Source of the DNA: Gnetum montanum
Taxonomy: Eukaryota > Streptophyta > Gnetopsida > Gnetales > Gnetaceae
Length of the DNA stretch: 64,000 nt
Reading direction: 5' to 3'
NCBI GenBank assembly: GCA_015680685.1
Contig: MNCI01020267.1
Span: forward strand, 70,114 to 134,113
Made by a program: the position numbers and the translations under genes. Positions within the stretch are counted from its first letter, which is position 1. Each line of letters starts with the position of its first letter. Positions 46,738 to 56,149 of this stretch are shown in pieces. The notes under the pieces were generated by a model. That model was not told the origin of the DNA. It saw nothing but the letters and a program-made list of their open reading frames with translations, and did not search any database.

Positions 46738-46957
46738 CAGGTTGGAGAAGTTGCAGATCTTTCGCTTCATTCATTTCTAACTCATATCTCAAGCATCCAA
46801 GTTCAATTTGGATAGACATCAGTTGGTTCATCTCTTGCAACCGTGGGAAAGACTTGTGCATTCCAGTAACACTCATCATCAGTAGTCTCTGCAAAGAAGC
46901 TTTCCCTTTCTGTTGTGAGGAGTCACCATTGGAACTCTCTCTATCCTTAATTGAGAG
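46738..46957 (-). CDS. Possible exon of an unidentified gene
   Basis: The minus-strand frame reads DRESSNGDSSQQKGKASLQR, LLMMSVTGMHKSFPRLQEMN, QLMSIQIELGCLRYELEMNE and AKDLQLLQPG. It ends at a good splice donor (CTG|GTAAGC). The composition is protein-like and stop-free for 73 codons, with a helical, coiled-coil-like end. The 5' edge at an AAAAAAG acceptor is weak. No further exon was found and the family is not recognised, so it may be a gene fragment. Confidence 0.3.
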
Positions 46958-47144
46958 CTTTTTTCCTTATCTAATTCTATGTCATTCTATCTTGTAATGA
47001 GTCAACATGGGTGAACGTTTGGTGGTGCCCCAATTCGGGTTTCCTCCTTTAATACTTGTTTATTTATAAGACTATTCCCGAGTTTCATGTATAGTGCTCT
47101 TAGCTTCCCCTTCCCCTTAACCCTATGACTTGTTCAGGTTACTA

Positions 47145-47400
47145 TCACTGTAATAACAATAAAAATTCTTTTATTATTTTGTAATTCAGGTCCCGATAGT
47201 CTTTGCTTATGCTTGTGTACCCAAACATGAATTGAATCACAAATTCTGGATTCCTGGCTTCTTTGCCTACGCTTGTGTATCCAAAAACATGAATTGAATC
47301 ACAAATCCTCAATTCCTGGCTTTCAAAAATCAAATTCATTTGATGCATAGCTGCAAATAATGAGATTCATTTGATGCATAGTTACAAACAAAAACCACAA
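47145..47400. repeat. Short tandem duplications downstream of the GRP gene
   Basis: A unit of about 60 bp ('GCTTGTGTACCCAAACATGA...') occurs twice at about 47203-47325. A shorter unit ('TCATTTGATGCATAG') is duplicated at about 47335-47385. They lie beyond the likely poly(A) signal at 47463-47468. Confidence 0.6.
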
Positions 47401-47462
47401 TGTTATAAGTTATTTAAGAAATACATGGCCACCATACTCTTTTAGCAGTTGAGTAAGGGATA

Positions 47463-47468
47463 TTTATT
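47463..47468 (-). terminator. Candidate poly(A) signal AATAAA of the GRP gene
   Basis: AATAAA on the minus strand about 200 bases after the GRP stop codon. The spacing suits a plant 3' untranslated region. Confidence 0.45.
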
Positions 47469-47549
47469 AAAGTGGATGAAAGCGTAGCAGGAAAACAAGT
47501 AAAACCAAGCCAAAGGAGGAGCAGCAGCGGACACAGAAGACCTAAGCAT

Positions 47550-47691
47550 AACTTAAGCCTTTGCCGCTGTGTTATTTACATTCACATAACACACTACTTC
47601 ACTGCACTACATGTTACACTAACTTAAGCCTTTGCTGTTGTGTTATTTAAATTCACATAACACACTACTTCACTGCACTACATGTTACACT
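47550..47691. repeat. 71-bp tandem duplication beside a single N
   Basis: AACTTAAGCCTTTG starts at 47550 and again at 47621, with four differences over 71 bases. The second unit ends five bases before N at 47697 and supplies the last codons of the GRP frame, so the C-terminus may be an assembly artefact. Confidence 0.8.
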
Positions 47692-48110
47692 GTAACNGTT
47701 CCCGTAGCCGCCGTTGCCGCCGTAACCACCGTATCCTCCTCGGCCGCCACCGTAGTAACCGCCACGGTTTCCGTATCCTCCGCCGTACTGAGCTACCTCA
47801 TCCTGCTGCTGCTGCTCCCTTGTCTCTGCCAAAATCCATGATTGCCATAAATTTAAATTTACGGGCAAGAAAAGGGAAGCGTACCAAGCAACACCCAACC
47901 ATTATTCAAAAAAGTTTTCACAAAAATTACAGAAAGCACTGCTTGAACCGGAAGTTTGAACGCTCAAAAATTAACGTATAAACTTGGAAGAATTTTGTAG
48001 GCCAAACCTTGAGAATTTGCAGCGGGTTTGTCGTCTGCGACGACCATGCAGTGAAGCAGCAAGAGAGACAGTGAAGCTGCAAAGACAATAAACGAGAGCC
48101 TGTTCGCCAT
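47665..48110 (-). CDS. Secreted glycine-rich protein, two exons (48008-48110 and 47665-47825)
   Basis: Exon 1 starts at ATG 48110 and codes for MANRLSFIVF followed by a Leu/Ala-rich core ending VVADDKPAANSQ, a classic signal peptide. Donor AAG|GT is at 48008/48007 and acceptor GGCAG| before 47825. The join gives ETREQQQQDEVAQ, then GGGYGNRGGYYGGGRGGYGG and more Gly/Tyr repeats. Total 87 residues, in the range of small plant glycine-rich proteins, which are usually cell-wall or stress-related. The end (after N at 47697) comes from a duplicated segment and may be wrong; relatives often end in a Cys-rich tail. This is the only host gene in the window that looks intact. Its exon 1 paralogue is at 20388. 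Confidence 0.65.
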
Positions 48111-48176
48111 CGTTATGGATATTGCTGAAACTGTAGCTCTTGTTGTGGTTTTTGCAAATGTCTCAACCAGCGCTCT

Positions 48177-48187
48177 CTTAATATAGG
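48177..48187 (-). promoter_or_regulatory. TATA box of the GRP gene
   Basis: CCTATATTAAG on the minus strand, 67 bases upstream of the ATG, which leaves a leader of about 35-40 bases. It supports the chosen start. Confidence 0.6.
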
Positions 48188-48256
48188 TCGTGGCCGTGAA
48201 GGAGCAGCCTGTGCAAGTGCACGACGCTAAGGCGTCCACCGCCGGGTTAACTTTGG

Positions 48257-48493
48257 TCAAAATCGACTGCTTGCAGTGGGGGCCTCTTCAATCAATGCCT
48301 GGAAACCGGCCAACTGTTTTTGCATGAACTGCTCGGCTTGCAGGAGTTGCAACTCACTCTGCCATGTTTTTTGAACAGCTTCAATCTTGGCACAGAGTGG
48401 TTTAAATGTTTGAGGCTATCTGCAATCGGTTGCCTTGGCGGATAGTGCAAACTCCCACAATTTGACAAATGGACTAGGATATTTGTTTGGACG
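48257..48493 (-). pseudogene. Unidentified coding-like fragment upstream of the GRP gene
   Basis: A minus-strand frame of 79 codons with one TAG: RPNKYPSPFVKLWEFALSAK, then FKPLCAKIEAVQKTWQSELQ, LLQAEQFMQKQLAGFQALIE and EAPTASSRF before TGA. The Gln/Leu/Glu-rich half should be helical. It ends about 70 bases before the GRP TATA box. The family is not recognised. The base composition is more gene-like than the surrounding repeats. Confidence 0.3.
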
Positions 48494-48719
48494 TCAGCAA
48501 CGCAAGAGTATCTGATCTTTCATATGCTTCAAATGTCTCGTCTCCGTCTGCTTTAAACATGATGCAACAAAAAGTTAAGAACAGTGTTAAAAAGTTTAAC
48601 TATGTCCGGGGCAGCAAGGAATCTTCCACTCTTTATGCTTTCGGTAATGATGTTGCCAAATTCGTATATGCATTTTGGTTATGATCTAAAAATAGGATAT
48701 TAATAGCTTAAATGTGTGC

Positions 48720-48805
48720 TGGTTTTTAGTGGTGAGGCTTTCAATGGCCAGGGTTTGGTGATGAGGGTTTTAGCAACAAGGGTTTTAGTGGTGAGGGTTT
48801 AGCAA
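48720..48805 (+). repeat. Short imperfect repeat of GGTGAGGGTTTTAGCAAC type
   Basis: Three to four imperfect copies of a unit of about 25-30 bases. It is not telomeric, since TTTAGGG is absent. Confidence 0.5.
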
Positions 48806-48839
48806 CATTTATTTGAAGCAGCAAGGGGACTCGCATTGA

Positions 48840-49710
48840 TATTGCATGCAAGGTCACTAAATGATCTTTCAAGCGACTAGATTGATTAAATGATCCTTCA
48901 AGTGGAACCACCACTTCTTTGCCTTTCTTTGAATTACCTAATGATGTATATGAATCTATTACTTAGGAAATTTCTAGAAGGTATGTTTTTCTACAAATTT
49001 TGAGTTATTTACCTCGTTCTTCATGTTTTTTGAATATTTGAAATTTGGCCTAGAAAAATTAAGGTTTGGATGTTGTCCATGCTTGTTATTTGTCTAACTT
49101 TTTTTTTTGCTGGTAAAATTTGTTGATTCGACGATGGTTTCTAATGCCCTTGATATCAGTGTTTTCAATCATTGTCATACTTTATTGATTATTCAAAAGT
49201 GGACTTCCTCTTTTAATCCAACATCTCCTAAATTTCAAAATTTTTTTTATTTTGTTGAATTGTCAAATATTTCATTAAATTTTGAAGAAGTTGAAAGGGA
49301 TATTGTCTCTCATATTAGGCCAATCAAGCATTCTAAAACCCTCACTACAATTAGTGGTTTTTACAAAATTCGATATATGATTGAAGTGGATCTTGATTCG
49401 CTTAAGCAAAAAAGTTTTCTTTATGCTGGTGGAATTTATTATGCGCAAAAAGTTGTTTATGATATTTTTCCAAAGTCATATCACTATGATCATTGAGAGA
49501 GCTACATGTTTGATTCGTGTCCTTTTATATTGCAAAGAAAGGCAATGCAAGCATGTCAGCAACGAGCTACTATAAATGCTACAAAGATTTCTTCTGCACA
49601 TGTTATAGATCCTACTAAGGTTTTTTCTACAAATGGTTTAAATTCTAGGATGATTCCTTCAGCTAACATTGCAATAGTTATCCCACCTCTTTCTTTTACT
49701 GTTATTTAAC
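48840..49710 (+). pseudogene. L1-type LINE ORF1 (DUF4283-like and CCHC region)
   Basis: An early segment with ELPNDVYESIT and FLQILSY gives way at 49107 to LVKFVDSTMVSNAL, then WTSSFNPTSPKFQ, FVELSNISLNFEEVERDI, and IRYMIEVDLDSLKQKSF with YAQKVVYDIFPKSYHYDH. This order (strand, 'FNP', 'VEVDL', 'Q-V-YE-P' before a Cys/His knuckle) matches plant L1 ORF1 nucleic-acid-binding proteins. There are a few frame breaks. Confidence 0.65.
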
Positions 49711-50200
49711 AAAATGTATCTTCAAGGAAGGTTTCGATGAAATTAGTTTCAAAAACTTCTTCAATGACTAAGGAGAAATGAATATTTATTCCTCAAATTT
49801 CACATAATCCTATTGTTAATTCAAATGGTTTTCAGCTGGTTATTCATAATAAAAAATGTTGAAGAAGTTTATCTACAAGTGATTGTAAACCAAATCTTTA
49901 GAATGAACAACATTTTAAAGATATTGTAACTACTCATTTGCAGCTATTGGTCAAGATATGGAGATAATATCTTTTGATAATGTTGATTCTATTGACAAGG
50001 AGGGGGCTTCCTTCCCCTTCATCCAATATTAATCTTTTCATGGAATGTCCAATTTTCTACCCTAGAGAGAAGGTTTTTAAGGATTAGTTGTAAGGATGAA
50101 AATCTAAAAAGACATCCCCAAAATAATTAGGTCTTTTCTTTTTATTGATTTGGAATTTTTCCTCTTTGCAATACTCCTCTACTTTTGTACGTTGAATTGT
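49711..50200 (+). pseudogene. LINE linker and endonuclease start
   Basis: It aligns with the minus-strand LINE at 15440-15774. SWNVQFSTLERRFL-like residues at about 50036 mark the endonuclease start. Coding similarity then ends, and the chromovirus 5' LTR begins near 50210. Confidence 0.55.
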
Positions 50201-50209
50201 TATTTTTAA

Positions 50210-51083
50210 TATATATATTGGATCCAACACCCCTTCCACTCTTTATACTTTAGAAACTGTATTGGTATAATAGTTCTACACATTAGTTCAGGATGCTACT
50301 ACCTTCTTTTGTACCTCATTTAGCAAGACTTTGCCTAAGAAGGTTGCATAGTTCAACTTATTTGGGTACAATATAGAATATGATATGGGACATATCATGC
50401 ACTTGTAAAAGCATGACCTTAATTACTAACATGCAATGATGAACCTAAAGAGTTCACTTAGTAGTCCCTATGATGTCTATGTGAGTGAAGTAAGGGAGAG
50501 ATCAACTAAACAATGAGCGGTTCTAATGATAGGTTGCTTAAGCAGTTAGCTCATTGTATTATTAGGAAAGGGGCTGCTAATTTGAGACACACTTGAGACA
50601 TCATTATATTCCTCTAAAATTCTTCTAAAGTTTCTATTGGCTATGTCTTAGGGTGTATTTATACTCATTTTTTTCAAGTTTCAAAACCCCCTAGTTCTAA
50701 CTAAATAATGAGGTATTAGCCTAGTCGTAAAGATTCTTGATTTGAAAGCTTCAAGTCATGGGTTTAATTATGGTGGGAAATGCTAAGTTATAAAGTTTTA
50801 ATTGGACTCTATATATTGGGGTGTACCTATATTACAATTATTTCAAGATTTCAACACCCTCCTCCCCCAAGGGAGAGACTAACTAGCATATTTCAAATAT
50901 ATTGTGTATATAGGTTTTTGTGCATTACTCAAGTTTTATAGTTAACTCCTAGGACATTGATAAATGGCTTGTTGGCATGTGTTTCAAGCCTAGTGAGGAT
51001 TTAGGTATACTTCCCTTGACTCTTATTCCAATATATGAACTTACTCAAGGAACTGAGATGGTGTTAGAGATAACGTTATTACT
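50210..51083 (+). repeat. 5' LTR of chromovirus element 6 (contains a SINE)
   Basis: It aligns in two parts with 59240-59725: 50270-50490 and 50886-51083. Shared words include ACTTTGCCTA, CATGCACTT and TTTTGTGCATTACTCAAG (5' copy). The gap between the parts is the SINE insertion. The exact start is unclear and no TG end was fixed; it ends just before the primer site. Confidence 0.6.
50492..50885 (+). mobile_element. tRNA-derived SINE insertion with 17-bp target duplication
   Basis: AAGGGAGAGATCAACTA (50492-50508) and AAGGGAGAGACTAACTA (50869-50885) flank a 360-base insert absent from the 3' LTR. Inside, TTAGCCTAGTCGTAAAG (about 50716) and CATGGGTTTAATTATGG (about 50757) are spaced like A and B boxes of a tRNA-type pol III promoter. 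Confidence 0.65.
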
Positions 51084-51084
51084 G

Positions 51085-51097
51085 TGGTATTAGAGCA
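51085..51097 (+). promoter_or_regulatory. Primer binding site, initiator tRNA-Met type (element 6)
   Basis: TGGTATTAGAGCA is one base from TGGTATCAGAGCA, the complement of the initiator methionyl-tRNA 3' end used by most plant chromoviruses. It differs from the Asp-type sites of the other elements. Confidence 0.75.
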
Positions 51098-51259
51098 TAA
51101 TCTTTTAATTAGGATTTGACATATATATGTGGAATAGAATTTTGGTTTGTGAGATTTCCATTCCCAACTTTTACTAATCACTCATTATTATTGGTAGTGT
51201 CATTTTGAGAAGGCCTTTATAAATGGATTGACATGGTTCCAATGGAATTGTTGAGCATT

Positions 51260-52280
51260 GGGGTAACCTAGAGGTGGAGCTAGAGCTTGAACAAGATAAG
51301 GATAGGTTTCAAAACCTTTAGAAGTAGATCAAGGTGATGGATGAGGCCTTGGAAAACTTGGGTCCTAAAAGAATTAACTTAATCCATTATGTTTTTAAGA
51401 AGATAGACCTTCCTCAGCATAGGCTAGACCTTTGCTCAAAGGACCCAGTAAAGTTGATTAAGGTCAAAGTCTCAGTTGTAAAGGATCATTTGGATCAAAT
51501 GGTGAGGTTGTATCAAGACCTCTTTGGTTTCTACCAAGTGTCATAAGCAAATTCTTTCTTTGTTGATGACCTAGTCACACAAGTGAAAGTCTTAAAGGAT
51601 GCCTTAGTTGGGATGAATCAAGAGATTTATGATCTAAAAAATGAGAATGTCATTTTAAAGTTATTTTTGGTAAGATGCCATATAGAAGAGCCCATGACTA
51701 TAGCTCATATCAAGATAAAGAGGTCTAGGACATATAATGGTGACATGAATAATGCCAAAATTAATACATTTCTCCATCATGTGGAGATGTATTTGACTAT
51801 TGGTGATGTCTCAATGTTCCAAAAGATGTTAACTACTCCCCAATATTTAACTAGTAGTGCGAAGCTATGGTGGCTAAGCTTCCTTCTTTCTCAAGAAAAG
51901 AGTATTATTAAAGAGACCAAGGAAATGTAGGACTAATTTAAAGTTGCTTTAGTCAAATAGTCCCACCCTTGGAATTTAGACTAGGTAGTCAAGATAAAGT
52001 TAAACACTCTAAAACATTGTAGCAAGCTAAAATAGTATATTAATGCCTTTCAAGAGTTGATGTTGCTAATTCCTGCTATGAGATATTGCAATCAATTCTT
52101 AAATTTTATAAATGATTTAAAATAATGGGTATAGTTAGAGATATGAGACTATGGAATTAACACCTTGTTGAAGGTTATTACAATAACTAGTACAATTTTT
52201 GATTTAAAGGTAATAAAAGCTACATAAGGATACATCTGGTAAAGGGAAGTAGAGTAAACATCTCCAATCTCAAAAAATGG
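51260..52280 (+). pseudogene. gag: Gag of chromovirus element 6
   Basis: A helical leader (51334-51546) is followed by VLKDALVGMNQEIYDLKNEN, then the gag core AKINTFLHHVEMYLTIGDVS, LTSSAKLWWLSF, WNLD-type and INAFQELMLLIPAM residues. This matches the chromovirus gag pattern in which a 'LWW' motif is followed by a helical domain. No zinc knuckle is seen. It is broken by stops. Confidence 0.7.
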
Positions 52281-52559
52281 ATGTGGGATCTACCAAAGAT
52301 TGAAATGAATCTAAGCCAAACTAGTAGGACAATCATTCTATTGGATTTCCTCTATGCAATAAAGGATTCTAGCAAAAGAGGAAAAAATCTAGGAGTAAAT
52401 GGTAACTTGGAGGTAAGAAATAATAGTTTTCTAAGGGTTTTTCAAGGAACCAATTTAATGCTTTATTTTTCAAGAAAATATTTACATTTAGATTCTATTT
52501 TTTATTTTTCATAAACATTCAACTTGTTTGATTAAGACTTATGGAACATAATTAGGAAT

Positions 52560-53930
52560 GAATAAGGACTTCAGTCATCAAATTGTTTCCCTAATGATTA
52601 TGAAACACTTGGCCAGAGATCCCACATGCAAAATCTTTCTAGCCATGCAAACTAATAACCCAACATAGCTAGATGACCCAAATACAAATTTAGACCCATG
52701 AGTTAAAAAAATTCTAGATTGCTATCAAGATTTCATGCTACTATAATTACCTAGCAATTTACTACTACGAAGAGCTTTGGACCATAAAATAGAGTTTCTA
52801 CCTATGTTAATCCCTCCTATTCAAAGGTCATATTGCCTTATAGGACTTGAGGTAGAAGAATTGAAGTGAAAATTGAAAATCTTAAGTTCAAATGGGTACA
52901 TTCACCTTGCCAGATCTCCTTATGATGCATCAATATTATTTGTCATCAAGGAGGATGGAACCTCACATCTTTTTTATAACTATAAGTTGAATAAAGGATC
53001 ATTACCTAGAGGCTTAATGCTCATCCTACCAAGGCAAGATCTAAATAGGGTAGTGAATAAGTGAAAGTCTAACCTCTTTTGAATGGCTATGTCCAAGCTC
53101 AAACCCATGTCTTACAACTTGAGAAAGAAGCATCTTACCATCACTCCAAGTGGTGGTCCCTTTAAAATTTCATGTTTTTTGAGACTTTTGAAAAGGTTAT
53201 CTATCCTAATACTACTCCAAGACTAGCATGATTAATTATGAAATTTTTTATCAATGTTGCCAAAATGTTAAATTCACCCATTTTTATTATGACTAAAAGT
53301 TATTGAACATATATACTAAAAAGAATAAGTATTTAGTGCCTTTAATATCAAATTTGATCAATCAACTTGCTAGGCAATACTACTTTAGCTGGCTATACCT
53401 ACTCCAAGAATACTATCAAGTGTGTATTATGGAGATTCATGGAGAAAAGAATGCTTATGTTGTTAGATATGGATCATTTGAATGGACCATTGTGGCTTTT
53501 AATCTTTACAATGTACCAACCATATTTTGTACATTGATGAATGAAATTTCTAGATCATTTCTTTACAAATTTGTTGTAGTCTATCTAGATCATATTTTAG
53601 TGTATAGTTGGACATTAGAGAATCATTTTCTACATTTGTAGATGGTGTTTGAGAAGTTGAGCTAAAATTAGTTATATGTGAAGAAGAAAAAATATGAATT
53701 CTAACATACAAAGTTAAAGTTCCTTGGCCATCTCATTGGATATGGTCGAATTAAGCCCAATGTAAAGAAATTGGAGTTTATATATATATATATATATAAA
53801 TGGCCTAGTTCTTTTAATATTCATGAGGTTTGAAAATTCATGGGATGAGCCAAATTCTATAGTAGGCTTATAAAAAAATTCTCAAGCATTATTACCCCTC
53901 TCACAAACTTATAGAAGATGGAAGTTCCTT
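52560..53930 (+). pseudogene. Reverse transcriptase of chromovirus element 6 (interrupted)
   Basis: The pre-RT phrase KILDCYQDFMLL and RRALDHKIEFLPMLIPP is followed by LARSPYDASILFVIKEDGTS and NYKLNK. It is interrupted by a 300-base SINE-like insert, then resumes with KNKYLVPLISNLINQLARQY, YGSFEWTIVAFNLYNVP and FVVVYLDHILVYSWTLENHF. The catalytic box is YLDH instead of YLDD. A (TA)n run sits at 53779-53799 in the following part. Confidence 0.75.
52998..53310 (-). mobile_element. SINE-like insertion inside the reverse transcriptase
   Basis: It separates NYKLNK from KNKYLVPL of the host RT. On the minus strand, GTGATGGTAAGATGC (A-box-like) and ATGGGTTTGAGCTTGG (B-box-like) lie about 30 bases apart at 53095-53145. 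A tail shared with 17530-17660 follows. Ends are approximate and no clear target duplication was found. Confidence 0.5.
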
Positions 53931-54969
53931 AGCACTAGGACTTCAATTGTTAGTAGGATTTTGAAAAAATTAAAAATGTTCTAATATTTCATCTTGTTCT
54001 GCTTCTAGAATTCTCAAAATAAATTGAGATTCAAATAGATTCTAGTAATGATGCAATTGGTAGGTTGTTGCTATAGGAGTATCATCCTATTACTTATGAA
54101 TCTCAAAAGTTAAATCAAATTAAGCATAGATGGCCAATCCATGAGAGGGAAATATTTGTCATTGTTCATTGTCTAAGGACATAAAGAAATTACTTAATAG
54201 GAAGTCATGTACTTATTAAAATGGATAACTTAGCTACTTGCTATTGTATTGACCTAAATCATCAGTGTAAGGCTAGAAGGGAAACAGACACCGAGAGATC
54301 ATCGGGTAGCCACAACTGACCCTACCTTTGCCCTAGGGCAAGCTGGAAAAGTAAACGAAGGTAGAGTGCCTTGGATGGTTTGCACGCAAATAAACCAAGG
54401 ACTTCCCAGAGCGTAAGCTACGGCTAGAGCTGGGATTATTGTAAATAGGATGTAAACAGAATGCAAACAACGATACGAAATGTAAACAGAGCATACTGAA
54501 TTATAAGTAAAGTGTAAACAGAGCTATATTGTAAACAAAACATAAACCGAAGTAAATAATGTAAATGGAAGGTAATAATGAAATTGTATTATATTTTTTT
54601 AAAAAAAAATGTGCACCGGTCAAAGCGTAGTTGCACACGTGTAGATGGCAAGTTAAACGCCTAGCCTCGTGATGATATGACACGGTGATGCGATGATGTG
54701 ATGTGATGAATGTGAGAAATGCTTGGATGCCAACAGTTAGGTGTGCCGAGCACCCAAAGATTGTAGGTTCTGTTCTTTTTCAGAATTGCCAATCTCTCCA
54801 ATTTTTTCCTCCCAATTTTACCTCTCTAATTTTGCCTCCCTGGTTTATGTGAATTGATAGGGTATTTATAGGGTTGGGCTGAGCTCAGGCATGAAATTCA
54901 AGAATGGAATCAATTGCTGGGAGATGATAGGAAAGAAGATCTAATGACATGTGTTCAATGGATAGTTGT

Positions 54970-55110
54970 GCTTGGGTTGGATGCATGTTGGTGAGAGTTG
55001 GATTTGTGTTGGATAGTTGTGCATGAGTTGGATGTGTGTTGGCGAGAGTTGGATTTGTGTTGGATAGTTGTGCACGAGTTGGACATGTGTTGGCGAGCTA
55101 CATTCTTGAC
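54970..55110. repeat. Tandem repeat of ~57 bp (GTTGGATTTGTGTTGGATAG type)
   Basis: Two full units and a part of a third inside the U3 of the solo LTR. The apparent reading frame with WIVVHELDVCW repeats is only its translation. Confidence 0.7.
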
Positions 55111-55284
55111 CAGGTACATTGCATTTTACAATTTATGGGTTATTCAAGCCCATGAAAGTACATTTAATTTAGACCATGAGGGTTTGACATGCCCACAAAT
55201 GGGGATTTATAATGAAATGTACAACAAGAGAAATTTGACTGCCCAGTGTGACCTACAACGTGACCTCCAAAACTTGCAATTTTG

Positions 55285-55860
55285 AGCTGAAATCTAGAAT
55301 TTCTGAAGGCTGGGACCCATAGTTATCAATGGTGGACCCTGAGGATGACTTGCACCCTTGAAATCAGGTCATTTTGGCTTAGTTTTGGGGCTCTAAATGC
55401 TGGTGACGCTGATCCTTACGCTGTGCAGCGTCTAAAAAAGTAACCCCAGCGTCACCAAGTAAAAATGACACATTTGAGGTCCAAATCTTGATTTTCTAGA
55501 GGCTGGGAGTTACTGGGGACCTTGGTGAAGGTCATGGGGGGTCCTTGTGCTTGATTTCGGCCTGTTTTGACTCAATTTTGGGGCTCCAAAAGTTGGTGAC
55601 GCTGATCCTTAGGCTGTGCAGCATCTGAAGAAGTAACCAAAGTGTACTTAGCCAAAACCAAACATTTTGAACCTGAAACTTTTGATTATGGATGCTGGAA
55701 GTTGGTGCAGTCACCTGTGGGCCCCAAGGGGACCTTTCCTATTGAATCATGGGCCATCAGGGGCTATTTCGAAGGCCTCCAAGTTTGGTCACACTGTACT
55801 CATGTTGGGCAGCAGCATGACTTAGTTTGATTCTTGTCTAAAAGTGCTAGGCCAAAATTA
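55285..55860. repeat. Tandem repeat of about 192 bp, two full units and a partial third
   Basis: Unit starts near 55288 (ATCTAGAATTTCTGAAGGCT), 55482 (ATCTTGATTTTCTAGAGGCT) and 55672. Each of the first two contains GGTGACGCTGATCCTTA, then CTGTGCAGC. In the first unit GGTGACGCTG and CAGCGTCACC form a 10-bp inverted repeat. It sits in the U3 of the solo LTR. Confidence 0.75.
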
Positions 55861-56149
55861 GTGATGTTTCAGCTATCTTCTCAACCAATGAAGCTTTAGC
55901 CTAAGTAGGTTCAATGGTTTACCTTACTTTTGAAATTTGATCTATAATTGGTCTACCACCCTGGAAGGAAAAATGTTATGGTAGATGCCATGAGCTGCTA
56001 TCTTAAACCAATCTTCTAAGTCTTTATAATCAATGATTCTCAAACCTCTCATGTTTAGTATGATAATGTGTTATTAGCTTAAATCCAAGATATGTTGAAA
56101 TAGGATCCTCAAGTCATTGACCTAATGAAGTTGATGGTGGTAGAAAAAG

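Larger units (their letters stand above)
54245..55871 (-). mobile_element. Solo LTR (1627 bp) in minus orientation, TSD GCTAT
   Basis: Plus-strand TGTATTGACC start and GATGTTTCA end give a TG...CA element, flanked by GCTAT at 54240-54244 and 55872-55876. A TATAAATA box on the minus strand (54863-54870) sets the orientation. U3 has a tandem repeat of about 192 bp, and R/U5 has GTAAACAGAG repeats. It has no internal region or second LTR, the usual product of LTR-LTR recombination. Confidence 0.85.
53980..56030 (+). pseudogene. RNase H of chromovirus element 6, split by a solo LTR
   Basis: IEIDSSNDAIGRLLL-like residues, HPITYESQKLNQIKHRWPIH and EREIFVIVHCLR run to 54244 with DNLATCY. The frame resumes after the insertion (one base shift) with LSPKQVQWF, and VYHPGRKNVMVDAMSC at about 55960, the 'GR-NVVADALSR' end of the domain. 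Removing 54245-55876 restores the order. Confidence 0.75.

Noticed and set aside
48720-48805. Telomere-like GGGTTTTAG repeats
   Set aside because: The plant TTTAGGG unit is absent; this is an imperfect 25-30 bp repeat.
54998-55285. 95-codon frame with WIVVHELD repeats
   Set aside because: It falls in tandem repeats within the U3 of a solo LTR and has no gene context.
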